A DNA stretch of 64,000 bases from Haloferax elongans ATCC BAA-1513 (GCF_000336755.1 NZ_AOLK01000021.1:188253-252252); one strand, 5' to 3'; counted from the first letter of the stretch, positions 51,292 through 60,571 are shown. Notes: generated from the letters alone by a model not told the origin. Translations and numbers: made by a program.

Positions 51292-51951
51292 TCATCGCGG
51301 GGTCCGTTCGAGCCGCGTCTGAATCGCCCCGACGACGTCCGAGAGATGCGCCGTGCCCCAGAGCGCGACGATGAGGCCACCGACGGCGTCGAAGACGAGG
51401 TCCATGAGCGTGTCGTCGAGTCCGTACTGGGTCAGCACCGACCCAGTGCCCGCGAGTTCGGCGACGCCGGAGATGGCGAACTCGATGACCTCCCAGAAGA
51501 CCCCAAACGCGAGGACGAAAAGCAGGATGAAGACGAACATGAACCGCGGCGGGAGGTAGATGGCGTCGGTGTGTTCGTCGAGCGCGCGCACCGTCGCGTA
51601 GCCCGCGCCTGCGACGACCGACGACGACAGGGCGTGCGTGAGGTGGTCCCACCACCAGATACCGGCGTAGAAGTTCGTCTCTGACCCGGGGAGTCCAACG
51701 GTCCCGAGGGCGTGGAGAAACGCCGCCGAGGAAATCCAGAGGGTCAGCCCGGTGTCCATCGGAATCCGGTAGTCGCGTTCGAGAATAGCGGGCAGGTACG
51801 TCACTCCGAGGCCGACCGAGGCGTTGACCACGATACCGATGTCACCCCTGTCGAGGCCGATGAAGACGAGACCGATGAGGATGACCTGCATCGCCCGCGA
51901 GAGTTGCTGCTGGCGGTGCGTACTGATGCGGAGTTTATCGCGAATTCTCAT
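51292..51951 (-). CDS. Polytopic membrane protein, 219 aa (DUF2238/YjdF-like)
   Basis: About five to six membrane segments are present, with a conserved-looking WWWDHLTHALSSSVVAGAGYA in the third and FGVFWEVIEFAISG near the fifth. His and Asp within the membrane give a YjdF/DUF2238-like pattern, whose function is unknown. Its start overlaps the stop of the upstream membrane gene (ATGA at 51948-51951), so they are co-translated and probably work together. Confidence 0.78.
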   Translation of the reverse strand: MRIRDKLRISTHRQQQLSRAMQVILIGLVFIGLDRGDIGIVVNASVGLGVTYLPAILERDYRIPMDTGLTLWISSAAFLHALGTVGLPGSETNFYAGIWWWDHLTHALSSSVVAGAGYATVRALDEHTDAIYLPPRFMFVFILLFVLAFGVFWEVIEFAISGVAELAGTGSVLTQYGLDDTLMDLVFDAVGGLIVALWGTAHLSDVVGAIQTRLERTPR

Positions 51952-52679
51952 CGCGTCCCACCCCCGTCGTGTTCGACACGACCACTCGCGTCGGGGACGG
52001 TCCCCTCGGCAGCAGCGTCGTTCGACTCACCCACGTCGGCGAGGTCGGTCGGGAGTCGCTGTTTCGACCCAGAGCGTCGGCGGAAGTAGTACTCGAAGAG
52101 CAACCCTGCGAAGAGTCCGGCGACGGTCGCAGCGACGAAGTCCCACATCATCGCCTCCTCGATGACTGGGTCTGGGCGGCCATTGAACAGCAGTTGCGTG
52201 CCGAGATAGAGGTCCGAAAGCCACTGGACGACGGCCCAGACGCCCGCGGCGGCCATCGTCGCGATGACGACGAAGAAGACGGCGAACGTTCGGTTCATCC
52301 GAACCGGTGTGAACACGTCCAACTCGACGGCGACGATGAGCGCGACTGCTGCGACCGCGAGGTACGTCGAGAGCCGGCCGGTGAAGGCAAAGCCGCCGAT
52401 AGTCTGCCCGCTGACGAGGACGCGAGACACGAGCGGCAGCGACGCGAGCGCGACCACCTCCCACGGGAGCATCGCAGTCGGTTCCCGGAAGGAGACCGCT
52501 GGAACGACCACGAGCACAGCGACGGCCGCAGCGAATCCGCCCCAGACGAGGTCACCACCGGTCACGACGCTTCCGATAGCGACTGCGACGAGGAAGCCTG
52601 CGAACAGCCACGCCAGTGCTGCGTTGAGGCGTCGACTACGAACGAATCGACGGAGCCCAGTCTGCGCGGGTTGCGACAT
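51948..52679 (-). CDS. Polytopic membrane protein, 243 aa
   Basis: Six membrane segments are followed by an acidic tail. Mid-protein has PWEVVALASLPLVSR and the segment VEEAMMWDFVAATVAGLFAGLLFEYYF, distantly like membrane proteins of the DUF2238 type in the next gene. ATG 52679 (MSQPAQTGLRRF) is chosen; the longer frame starts outside the usual coding pattern. It overlaps the next gene by four bases. Function not recognised. Confidence 0.76.
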   Translation of the reverse strand: MSQPAQTGLRRFVRSRRLNAALAWLFAGFLVAVAIGSVVTGGDLVWGGFAAAVAVLVVVPAVSFREPTAMLPWEVVALASLPLVSRVLVSGQTIGGFAFTGRLSTYLAVAAVALIVAVELDVFTPVRMNRTFAVFFVVIATMAAAGVWAVVQWLSDLYLGTQLLFNGRPDPVIEEAMMWDFVAATVAGLFAGLLFEYYFRRRSGSKQRLPTDLADVGESNDAAAEGTVPDASGRVEHDGGGTR

Positions 52680-52726
52680 ATCCGCACTATGTATTGGGCT
52701 GAGAAAACGTTTCGGCGGAAACGACG

Positions 52727-53071
52727 CTATGCGTTCACACCGTGGACGACTTGGTAGTCGTCTCCCCCCATGTTCGATACCCCGATAATGGCCCACTCGT
52801 ACGGTAGGTCCACGCCACTGAGACGCTTTCGCAACGTCTCAGCGTGGTCGTTCCACGTCACGAAACAGCGAAGGCGATATTCTGTCTCCTCGCCTCCGTC
52901 CGGAAGTGCCGGTCGGCACTGAGACGCTTCACGCGAACCCATTGCGGTCACCTGGACCGTACGCCACTTGCGCTCGGCAAGCATATCGGGGCCATCACCT
53001 TTGATGGTGTACCCCAGCTTGCCGAATATCGACCGAGCCTCCTGAACAGGAGGCATCGAAGCCTGGGCCAT
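52727..53071 (-). CDS. Conserved haloarchaeal protein, 114 aa (DUF7116-like)
   Basis: A soluble protein with an ERKWRTVQVTA motif, the LRCFVTWNDHAETLRKRL helix and YEWAIIGV near the C-terminus. It resembles a haloarchaea-restricted family annotated DUF7116, from memory. The ATG at 53071 (MAQASMPP) is preferred over 53080 and 53122, because a TATA-like TTTATGT at 53097-53103 gives a leaderless start there. Function unknown. Confidence 0.75.
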   Translation of the reverse strand: MAQASMPPVQEARSIFGKLGYTIKGDGPDMLAERKWRTVQVTAMGSREASQCRPALPDGGEETEYRLRCFVTWNDHAETLRKRLSGVDLPYEWAIIGVSNMGGDDYQVVHGVNA

Positions 53072-53096
53072 GCACGTCATCGTACCACGCCACGTG

Positions 53097-53103
53097 ACAT
53101 AAA
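53097..53103 (-). promoter_or_regulatory. TATA-like box of the DUF7116-like gene
   Basis: TTTATGT on the minus strand lies about 27 bases before 53073, next to ATG 53071. Confidence 0.4.
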
Positions 53104-53204
53104 GATTGTCACGGTATGACATACCAAAAGTTGAGAGGTGGCTGTTCCCACCCTCGATTTTGTCGCATTCAAAACCTCACAACTCCCGCTCATCGTCGCC
53201 GGGA

Positions 53205-53244
53205 GTGACCAGAGTGACCAGAGGGACGATGACCAGAGGGACGA
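53205..53244. repeat. Short tandem repeats GACCAGAGGGACGAT and GTGACCAGA
   Basis: GTGACCAGA occurs twice in tandem at 53205-53222, merging into two copies of a 15-base GACCAGAGGGACGAT unit at 53216-53244. They lie in the spacer between two genes with no other feature. Confidence 0.6.
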
Positions 53245-53301
53245 AAGAGACGAGCACCCAGAGAAAGACAAAAAGCCAGTGTCGGCTTCGAGTTGCGGTC
53301 G

Positions 53302-53550
53302 TTATTCGTGGGCAGCGTCCCACTCTTCGGGCTTTCGGACGTTACTGCACACGGTACACTCGACGCGACCCATCGTGTCCATCGCCGTGTCGAACGAGTC
53401 GCAGTTCCCGCAGCGGTATCCCCAGCGGCTTTCGGCATCTTCCGTCGAGTAGACGATGAAAAACGGTCCTTTCGCCCCGCGTTCGACCTCGTCGCGGGCG
53501 ACGAAGACAGTCTTCCCACTGGATATGGTGTGAGATTCGAGTTCGGCCAT
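53302..53550 (-). CDS. Small Zn-ribbon protein, 82 aa
   Basis: Two cysteine pairs, CGNC near residue 47 and CTVC near 66, form a zinc ribbon at the C-terminal half of a short basic-acidic protein. The N-terminal half (SGKTVFVARDEVERGAKGPFFIVYS) is a beta region. It resembles small haloarchaeal proteins of the DUF5816 type from memory. It is followed 40 bases upstream on the same strand by the IscA-like gene. Function unknown. Confidence 0.76.
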   Translation of the reverse strand: MAELESHTISSGKTVFVARDEVERGAKGPFFIVYSTEDAESRWGYRCGNCDSFDTAMDTMGRVECTVCSNVRKPEEWDAAHE

Positions 53551-53590
53551 GAAGCCCGGTTTGTCCTCGGGTGGCTTAAGGAGTCGGGGC

Positions 53591-53956
53591 CTACGTTCGG
53601 AAGGATTCACCGCACCCGCAACTGCTCGTCGCGTTGGGATTCTCGACGTGGAAGCCCGCACCCTGCAAGCCGCCTTCGTAGTCCAGTTTCGCACCGCTGA
53701 TGTAGTTGAGGCTCGCCGGGTCGACGAAGACACGCAGGCCGTGTCGTTCCACGACGGTGTCGTCGTCCTCGGGTTCGTTGTCGAACCGCATCCCGTACGA
53801 GAGTCCGGCACAGCCGCCCTGTTGGACGAACAAGCGAAGCCCAGCGACGTCTGTATCCATCGACTCACCTTCGAGGAGGGAAATCGCCTCCTCCGCCGCG
53901 TCGGGCGTGACCACGACAGCCTTGTCTTCCGTTCCGGTCGTGGATTCCGTGCTCAT
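53591..53956 (-). CDS. HesB/IscA-family iron-sulfur cluster assembly protein, 121 aa
   Basis: The A-type carrier fold is complete: LFVQQGGCAGLSYGM with the first cysteine, and the C-terminal SSCGCGESF with the pair. These cysteines hold a cluster for delivery to target proteins. The ~20-residue N-terminal extension is short and charged. It lies among small conserved genes; which targets it serves is not shown. Confidence 0.93.
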   Translation of the reverse strand: MSTESTTGTEDKAVVVTPDAAEEAISLLEGESMDTDVAGLRLFVQQGGCAGLSYGMRFDNEPEDDDTVVERHGLRVFVDPASLNYISGAKLDYEGGLQGAGFHVENPNATSSCGCGESFRT

Positions 53957-54028
53957 ACTACCCGTTATACTGTGGGAACGGTTAACTGTGGCGCCGGTTC
54001 AACACGACTCGCCTTCTGGTGGCTCACT

Positions 54029-55711
54029 TCACCCCTGTCGCAACTCGCGTTCGAGCGCGTCGGCCGCTTTCAGCGACAGTGCGGCGATAGTGAGCGTCGG
54101 ATTGGCGGCCCCACCGGTGGTAAAGGCCGCACTCGACGCCACGAACAGATTGTCCACGTCGTGGGCTCGTAACTCCGCGTTCACGACGCTCGCCTCGGGG
54201 TCGTCGCCCATCCGTGCGGTTCCCATGTGGTGTGCACCGAGGCCGAAGGTATTGCTCGACGAGATGTCTGCGGTCGGAACGGGGAGCGCCCCCAGTATCT
54301 CCCGTTGCTTTTCCGTGGCGAACTCGCCGGTGGCCCGGGCGTGGGCGTCCGGTGAGAGGCGAACGTTCGGGACGGGGTCGCCGAAGGCGTCGGTCGTACT
54401 CCTGTCGAGCGTGATGCGATTGTCGGGGTCCGGCAGCATCTCGACGGCACCGTAAATCGCGAGTTTACCCGGCGTACTGTTGACGCGTGACTGGAGCGAG
54501 TCGAGCAGTTCGTCGCCCCACCGATTGCCCATGATAGTGTCGTCGAGGTCTTCGCGAAGGACGGCGTCGCCACCGCGGAGCGCGACTTCGATAGGCTTCA
54601 CCGGCTGGATGTTTCCGAAGGTGAGCATGACGCTCCCCGGCGTCGGGTCGTCGTGGTCGTAGAACTCCTGTGACTGACTCGTGACGTAGCCGATTGGCTC
54701 CTGCTGAAGCGGTTCAGTGAGCGTCGCAAGCGAGTTCACATAGAGGTGGTCCATGAAGTTCTGCCCGACCGCACCGGACGAGTTTGCGAGTCCGTCAGGA
54801 TGGGCGTCGGACGCCGAGAGCAACAGGAGGCGAGCGGTCTCGACACCCCCTGCGGCGAGGACGAACGAACGCGCTTCTTGACGGTATTGGGACCCATCGG
54901 GCGTCGCATACACCGCCGCTTCGAGTGTCTTCCCGTCAGCACCGTGTTCGAGGCGTCGAACGGTCGCCCTGTCGATGACCCGTGCCCCCGCTTTCTCGGC
55001 CTTGCGGATGTGGACGAACCCGGTGTACTTCGCGCCCGAGGGACAGACCGGCGTGCACGTACTGTAGCCGAGACACGGGCTTCTGCCGTCGTACGGCTCA
55101 GAGCAGATTGCCTTCGGCAACGAGTGGAACGCGATTCCCAGCTCCTCGCATGCGTCCCTGAACAGCGTGTCCGTGTGGCTTGGTGGGAACGCTGGCATCT
55201 GGAAGGGCGCACTGCGCTCGACGAACGGGTTATCGTCGTTTCCCGCGACACCGAGTTCCTCCTCGGCGCGAACGTAGTACGGTTCGAGGTCGTCGTAGGA
55301 GATGGGCCAATCGCTCGCGAGACCGTATCGAGACTGCATCTCGAAGTCTTTCTCGTGGAACCGAGGCGAGTATCCACCCCACGCGAGCGTCGTCCCGCCG
55401 ACGCCCTTGACTCGCAGGTCGTTGAGCGGGTAGGTCACCTCTCCAGCAGTCGTGTACCGGTCGCGAGCACCGCCCATCTCCCAGACGTCGCCGAGCGAGT
55501 GAACCGGTCGAAGTCCCGTCTCCATACGGGCGAGGTCGTCGCTGCGGTCGAATCGGGGACCTGCGTCGAGGACGACGACGTCGAAGCCGGCGGTTGCGAG
55601 TTGGGCGGCGACGAGGCCGCCAGCGACACCAGCGCCGACGATACATACGTCGGCACGGGGGCTGGGCGTCCGGTCTGCGGTCGTGTCAGGTGTGCGGTTG
55701 GGGATGGGCAT
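54029..55711 (-). CDS. GMC-family FAD oxidoreductase with 3Fe-4S-type cysteines, 560 aa
   Basis: FAD binds at GAGVAGG (residues 26-32). C213-x5-C219-x3-C223 (in CLGYSTCTPVC) matches the 3Fe-4S motif of FAD-dependent glucose dehydrogenase alpha subunits, whose cysteines sit at almost the same positions. The catalytic His region is GLGAHHMGTARMGDD. The partner gene, a subunit-3 fusion, ends one base into its start (TAATG). It probably oxidises a sugar or alcohol and feeds electrons into the membrane; the substrate is unknown. There is no obvious signal peptide, so export with the partner would be needed if extracellular. Confidence 0.9.
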   Translation of the reverse strand: MPIPNRTPDTTADRTPSPRADVCIVGAGVAGGLVAAQLATAGFDVVVLDAGPRFDRSDDLARMETGLRPVHSLGDVWEMGGARDRYTTAGEVTYPLNDLRVKGVGGTTLAWGGYSPRFHEKDFEMQSRYGLASDWPISYDDLEPYYVRAEEELGVAGNDDNPFVERSAPFQMPAFPPSHTDTLFRDACEELGIAFHSLPKAICSEPYDGRSPCLGYSTCTPVCPSGAKYTGFVHIRKAEKAGARVIDRATVRRLEHGADGKTLEAAVYATPDGSQYRQEARSFVLAAGGVETARLLLLSASDAHPDGLANSSGAVGQNFMDHLYVNSLATLTEPLQQEPIGYVTSQSQEFYDHDDPTPGSVMLTFGNIQPVKPIEVALRGGDAVLREDLDDTIMGNRWGDELLDSLQSRVNSTPGKLAIYGAVEMLPDPDNRITLDRSTTDAFGDPVPNVRLSPDAHARATGEFATEKQREILGALPVPTADISSSNTFGLGAHHMGTARMGDDPEASVVNAELRAHDVDNLFVASSAAFTTGGAANPTLTIAALSLKAADALERELRQG

Positions 55712-57045
55712 TACTCGGGTTTCCGTTGGTAGTCGTCGTATCCACCGGGGTAGCCAGTGGGGTTCTCGATGCCGAGGAGCTTCGAGCCCTTCGGCGAACT
55801 GTACAGCGCGTAGAGAAGCGCGTCGACGATGTAGTAGCGAAGTCGCGCGGCGGTGTCGCCGGTCGGGTCCGACGGGACGCGGTCGACAGCGAGGTCTTTC
55901 AGGTACTCGTCTCGGGTCTCCACCGAGAGGTCGGCGAAGTGCCGACCGAACTCGCGTCGCGACTCGCGGTCGAGTTCGGCGAGCGCCCGCTTGAGCTCTC
56001 GCGCTCGGTCATCGCCCGTTCGTCTGAAATAGGTCGTGACGAACCCAGATTCGACCGTGACGACCGACGGCAGAACGACTTCGGCGACGGCCAACATCGT
56101 CTGCACGTCGCGGTCTTCGAGCGTCCCCGGGTCGTTGGGTTGCAGTGGCCGTTGCGCGCCCACGACGCCGACGGCGACGGCACCGGCGGCCGCGAAGGTG
56201 ATGAGCGCGTCGCGCCGGGTGAGGACGATAGCCTCCTGTCGCGAGTCCGGGCGGTGTCGCTCGGCGACCAGAATCGCGGCGAGCACCGAGAGCGCGGCGA
56301 CGCCGAGGGCGATTTGGAGATGTCGCGCGCCGGGGCCGAAAAGCGGCGTGTCGAGCTGCAACAGGAAGCCGAGGCCGCGGTCAGTGAACTGTTTCGGACT
56401 GCTGGTCGCGACGATTTCGAACGTCCGGTATCCGATGCTGCCGACGACGCCGAGACCGAACCAGGCGAGGACGGTTACGATGAACGCAGTGCCGCCGTAG
56501 GTCCCTCGAAGTGGGAGTATCGGTGATGCGCGTTTCGCGATGTCGAGGTCGATGCCGCGGCGCGTCCCCACGCCGAACACGAGCGCGACGGCGACGAGCG
56601 GGCCGACGACTTGCGGGAAGAACAGCCGCGGCGCGACGAGAAACGGGACGGTTCCGAGCAGTTCGCCACCCCACGCGAGGGTCGCGACGCCGCCGAGAAC
56701 ACCAACCATGACGGCGAATTCGAGGGCAACGAAGTCACGAAGTGAGGAGAGTCGTACGTCGTCGCCGACCGCGAGGCGACGGAGCGCAAAGGGAACAATC
56801 GCAGTCACGCACGCCGAAAGGGCCCGAATCGGTGTCTCCCACCCGAGCGTCCCGCGGGAGATGTCGATAAACACCGCTCCAAGCGCCGACCCGATTGCAC
56901 CCGGTGCGCCCCCAAGGAGACCCGCGACGACCCACACACTCGTCGCAACGTCGACTGTGCTGCCGACGAAGCCCGCGACGAGAGAGAGCACCACCCCGAT
57001 GAGGGACGTCGCAATCACGACGGCCGTCACCTCACTTCTGGTCAT
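55711..57045 (-). CDS. Membrane protein fused to gluconate 2-dehydrogenase subunit 3-like domain, 444 aa
   Basis: The first ~270 residues form about seven to eight membrane segments. Then a Tat-like motif TRRDALITFAAAGAVAVG leads to a ~140-residue C-terminal domain like the small subunit (subunit 3) of gluconate/sugar dehydrogenases, which ends GYPGGYDDYQRKPE. In related systems the subunit is a free Tat-exported protein, so the N-terminal membrane module is an addition. It is translationally coupled to the GMC dehydrogenase that follows. ATG 57045. Confidence 0.82.
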   Translation of the reverse strand: MTRSEVTAVVIATSLIGVVLSLVAGFVGSTVDVATSVWVVAGLLGGAPGAIGSALGAVFIDISRGTLGWETPIRALSACVTAIVPFALRRLAVGDDVRLSSLRDFVALEFAVMVGVLGGVATLAWGGELLGTVPFLVAPRLFFPQVVGPLVAVALVFGVGTRRGIDLDIAKRASPILPLRGTYGGTAFIVTVLAWFGLGVVGSIGYRTFEIVATSSPKQFTDRGLGFLLQLDTPLFGPGARHLQIALGVAALSVLAAILVAERHRPDSRQEAIVLTRRDALITFAAAGAVAVGVVGAQRPLQPNDPGTLEDRDVQTMLAVAEVVLPSVVTVESGFVTTYFRRTGDDRARELKRALAELDRESRREFGRHFADLSVETRDEYLKDLAVDRVPSDPTGDTAARLRYYIVDALLYALYSSPKGSKLLGIENPTGYPGGYDDYQRKPE

Positions 57046-57210
57046 CAGTCTCTAGTCGTCGTCTGACAAGATAAAAAGACGGGGCGACAGTATTTCACTA
57101 ATCTCCGAATTTCGGAGGTTATAGACTATCTAACCTCGTTTTGAACGACGTAACTATGTGTCATAAAAATGGTTAGAAAGAAATTCAGACTCGTCGAAAG
57201 CGGTCGGCAG

Positions 57211-58500
57211 TTACTCGTCGAGACGCTCGCGGACGCTCTGTGCGTGCGCGTCGAGGCCCTCTGCCTCTGCGAGCGTCGTAATCGTCTCCGAGAGGTCTTC
57301 TAACGCAGCTTCGTCGAGTCGCTGGACGGTCGTCGAGCGGACGAAGTGGTCCACGGAGAGGCCGCCCTGTCGCTTTGCGCCCGCGCCGGTCGGGAGGACG
57401 TGGTTCGTCCCGGAGGCGTAGTCACCCGCCGCGACGGGGGTGTACGGTCCCAAAAAGACGCTTCCAGCCGAGTCGATGCGGTCCAAGAGGGCTTCGTCGT
57501 CGTCGGCCTGAATCGACAGGTGTTCGGCGGCGTACTCCTCGGCGAAGAGCACTGCCTCCGACATCGACCGCGCGAGGAGGACGCCAGAGGCGTCGTTCTC
57601 CAGCGCGGCCTCGATGGTCTCAGTCCGATTTCTCTCGGCGGCCTGGTTCTCGACTTCCGCGACGATGGCGTCTGCAATCTCCTCGTCGTCGGTGACGGCA
57701 ACGACCGAGGCGTTGGGGTCGTGTTCGGCCTGTGCGACGAGGTCGGACGCGACGAACCGTGGGTCTGCGGTCTCGTCGGCGACGACGAGAATTTCGGATG
57801 GACCGGCGAGGAAGTCGATATCCACGTCGCCGCGGACTTCGGCCTTGGCGGCGGTGACCCACTTGTTGCCCGGCCCGACGACTTTCTGGACGGCGTTCAC
57901 CGTCTCGGTCCCGTATGCGAGCGCGGCGATGCCCTGCGCTCCGCCGACAGAGTAGACGGCATCGACATCCGCGACGTGCATCGCGGCCAGCGTGACCGGG
58001 TTCATCGTGTCGGCCGGGGGCGTCGCAACTGCGACGTGTTCGACGCCAGCGACCTTCGCAGGGATGACGCCCATCAGGACGCTCGACGGGTACGCTGCCG
58101 TCCCGCCGGGGGCATAGACGCCGACGCGTTCGAGCGGGCGATAGCGCCGACCCAGTTCGCGCGTGCCCGAGTCGCCGCCGAAGTCCTCGCGCCAGTCGTC
58201 GGGTACCTGTCGCTCGTGGAACTCGCGGATGTTCGCCGCGGCCGTCTCGATGGCCTCGCGCACGTCGTCGTCGATTTCGTCGTAAGCGCGCTCTGCGGCG
58301 TCTGTCACGTCGATATTACCCACTTCGACCTCGTCGAACTCGCGGGAGAACTCGCGGAGTGCGACGTCGCCTTCAGTTCTGACGCGCTCGACGATGTCGC
58401 GGACGTCCGCCCGGACCTCGGCGACACCGGCGTCTCGCTCGAAGAAGGCGTGGCGAGCGTCGGGGCCGAGACCGGCCAGTTCGCGAACCTCGATGTTCAT
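57211..58500 (-). CDS. hisD: Histidinol dehydrogenase, 429 aa
   Basis: It carries out the last two steps of histidine synthesis, oxidising histidinol to histidine with NAD. Typical motifs are YAPGGTAAYPSSVLMGVIPA, QGIAALAYGTETV, GPGNKWVTAAKAEV and DFLAGPSEILVVADE, with zinc ligands in the following region. ATG 58500 (MNIEVRELAG) is chosen over a longer frame. No other his genes are nearby; histidine genes are scattered in haloarchaea. Confidence 0.95.
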   Translation of the reverse strand: MNIEVRELAGLGPDARHAFFERDAGVAEVRADVRDIVERVRTEGDVALREFSREFDEVEVGNIDVTDAAERAYDEIDDDVREAIETAAANIREFHERQVPDDWREDFGGDSGTRELGRRYRPLERVGVYAPGGTAAYPSSVLMGVIPAKVAGVEHVAVATPPADTMNPVTLAAMHVADVDAVYSVGGAQGIAALAYGTETVNAVQKVVGPGNKWVTAAKAEVRGDVDIDFLAGPSEILVVADETADPRFVASDLVAQAEHDPNASVVAVTDDEEIADAIVAEVENQAAERNRTETIEAALENDASGVLLARSMSEAVLFAEEYAAEHLSIQADDDEALLDRIDSAGSVFLGPYTPVAAGDYASGTNHVLPTGAGAKRQGGLSVDHFVRSTTVQRLDEAALEDLSETITTLAEAEGLDAHAQSVRERLDE

Positions 58501-58587
58501 ACCCGGCGTTGGCAGGCGGCGCGAAAAGTCGTTGCGGAACCGGTGGGGGTTGGCGGAGTGATGTGCGCCCGACAACCGTGGGCTGTC

Positions 58588-59166
58588 TTAGACCACGTCC
58601 CGACGCTCAGTGTAGGTCAGCGTCTGCTCGTCGCTTTGAATCGTCGTCTGGATGGTTATCCACCCGTCGGCTTGCTGGACCGCGAACGCCTCAGTGAACG
58701 AGAGTTCGACGCGACGCGTCGCGGTGTAGGACTCACCGCTTTCGAGGCCGCCAATCTCCTCTTTTCCTTGCCAGACGACGTCGTCTTCGGCGGTGCTGTT
58801 GCCGACGTAGATTCGACTGTAGACCGTGACACCGGTCGCAGCGTCGTCCTGCTGGTTCGTCACGCTACTCGTCACGTCGCGGCACGTCTGCCCGCACTCT
58901 TCGATGTCTTCGATGACGAACGTAAACGGCGGCGTCGAGGTCTCGTCAGACGAAGACTCGTCGGAATCGCCGCCGCTACTGTCACCGCCGTCGCCACCGC
59001 CGGACGAGTCGCCTCCGGAGCTCGGTGTTGCCGTCTGCGTCGGGAACTCACCGTCTAGCTCGTCGTCGTCGCTGGCGAACGGGCCGACGCCGGTCACAAA
59101 GGCGGTCGCAACACCGCCACCGACGAGTGCGAGGACCGCGAGGACGACCAGTGTAGATCGCTTCAT
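58588..59166 (-). CDS. Secreted or anchored hypothetical protein, 192 aa
   Basis: An N-terminal hydrophobic segment (residues ~5-25) is followed by a disordered Gly/Ser/Asp-rich linker (to ~residue 80) and a C-terminal ~110-residue beta-rich domain with a pair of cysteines (IEECGQTC). The layout is that of an archaeal surface or lipoprotein-like domain, but the lipobox is missing. Function unknown. It lies between hisD and the aminotransferase gene on the same strand. Confidence 0.76.
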   Translation of the reverse strand: MKRSTLVVLAVLALVGGGVATAFVTGVGPFASDDDELDGEFPTQTATPSSGGDSSGGGDGGDSSGGDSDESSSDETSTPPFTFVIEDIEECGQTCRDVTSSVTNQQDDAATGVTVYSRIYVGNSTAEDDVVWQGKEEIGGLESGESYTATRRVELSFTEAFAVQQADGWITIQTTIQSDEQTLTYTERRDVV

Positions 59167-59284
59167 TTCGGGCTCGATAGAGTGCTTGGGCTAGTTCGGG
59201 ATGTATGCTTGGGCCGATGAGAGATGAGAGAGTGCCCACAGGTGGGGTTCGTCGGTGGTCGCCGTTCGGTGAGGTCCAGTACCG

Positions 59285-60472
59285 CTATTGGTGCAACCGT
59301 TCGCGCATCGCCGCGAATCCGGCGTCCACGTCAACGTCCACATCCTGCGCCTCCAGCGCCTCTCCCAGTGCGGTCATGAGGAACGCGACGTTCTCGGGCT
59401 GTGCAGCGTAGCCCATACACCCGATTCGGAAGATGTCGCCCGCGAGCGCGCCGAGACCGCCCGCGATTTCGAGGTCGTAGTGGTCGAGGACGTAGTCGAT
59501 TGCCGCGCCAGCATCGACGCCACCGGGGACGAGCACCGCGTTGAGGCTCGGCAGCCAGTACTCGTCTTCGGGGTTGAGGCCGAGACCCATCGCTTCGACA
59601 CCGGCTTTGAGCGCGCCCGCAACCCGGCGGTGGCGCTCCCAGCGACTCTCGATACCTTCCTCGGCGACGAGGCGGAGCGCCTCCCGAATCGCGTAGACGT
59701 TGGTGATGGGTGCAGTGTGGTGGTACGAGCGGTCGTCGCCCCAGTAGCCTTCGAGAAGCGAGAGGTCGAGGTACCACGACCGGGGTTCTTCCTCGCGTGA
59801 GAGCACTTTGTCCATCGCGCGGTCGTTGAGCGTCAACGGACTCGCACCCGGGGGACAGGAGAGGCACTTCTGCGGGCCGGAGTAGGCCACGTCGATGCCC
59901 CAGTCGTCGACTTCGAGTTCGACGCCGCCCAGAGAGGTCACGCAGTCGGCGACGACGTAGGCGTCGTGGTCGTGGGCGATGCTCGTCAGTTCGGGGACGT
60001 TCGGCTGCTTCACGCCGGTCGAGGTCTCGGCGTGGACGAAGCCGAACACGTCCGGTTGGTGTTCGTCGAACGCGTCCTGTACGTCGGCGGGGGCGAGCGG
60101 CTTGCCCCACGGGGCATCGACGTGGACGACACTCCCACCGGCGCGTTCGGCCATCGACTCCATGCGACCACCGAAATAGCCGTTCGTCGGCACGAGGACG
60201 GTATCACCCGGTTCGACGAGGTTGCCGATGGCCGCCTCCATCGACGCCGACCCGGTCCCCGAGACGGGTATCGTCCACTGGTTGTCGGTTCGGAACGTAT
60301 AGCGCATGAGTTCCTGCACCTCGTCCATAATCTCGATGAACGAGGGGTCGAGGTGCCCGACGAGCGGCGTCGACATCGCGCGGAGGACGCGCGGATGAAC
60401 GTCGCTCGGACCCGGCCCCATCAGCGTTCGATTCGGCGGATTGAGTTCGCCGACATCGGGTGCATCTGACAT
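59285..60472 (-). CDS. PLP-dependent aminotransferase (serine--pyruvate / alanine--glyoxylate type), 395 aa
   Basis: A class V aminotransferase. The PLP-binding lysine is K202 in SGPQKCLSCPPG, preceded by TSTGVKQP and VVADCVTSLGGVEL. The typical start is LNPPNRTLMGPGPSDVHPRVLRAM. It uses amino groups of serine or alanine and keto acids such as glyoxylate or pyruvate; substrate choice is not determinable. ATG 60472 (MSDAPDVGEL) is chosen. It lies just downstream of the large lactate-dehydrogenase-type gene, on the same strand. Confidence 0.92.
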   Translation of the reverse strand: MSDAPDVGELNPPNRTLMGPGPSDVHPRVLRAMSTPLVGHLDPSFIEIMDEVQELMRYTFRTDNQWTIPVSGTGSASMEAAIGNLVEPGDTVLVPTNGYFGGRMESMAERAGGSVVHVDAPWGKPLAPADVQDAFDEHQPDVFGFVHAETSTGVKQPNVPELTSIAHDHDAYVVADCVTSLGGVELEVDDWGIDVAYSGPQKCLSCPPGASPLTLNDRAMDKVLSREEEPRSWYLDLSLLEGYWGDDRSYHHTAPITNVYAIREALRLVAEEGIESRWERHRRVAGALKAGVEAMGLGLNPEDEYWLPSLNAVLVPGGVDAGAAIDYVLDHYDLEIAGGLGALAGDIFRIGCMGYAAQPENVAFLMTALGEALEAQDVDVDVDAGFAAMRERLHQ

Positions 60473-60571
60473 GGTGTGTGCTGTGATGCCCCACCGTAGT
60501 GTAAAAGGTGTGTTTGCGGAACCGACACCCGGCTTCGGTGCCACACCATGGCGTCCCGACCCACGAAATCA

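Noticed and set aside
53205-53244. CRISPR-like array
   Set aside because: Units are 9-15 bases in direct tandem with no spacers of constant length, so this is a simple repeat.
57346-59058. A 570-codon plus-strand frame across hisD
   Set aside because: hisD on the minus strand is complete and in register with its family; the other frame is a shadow.
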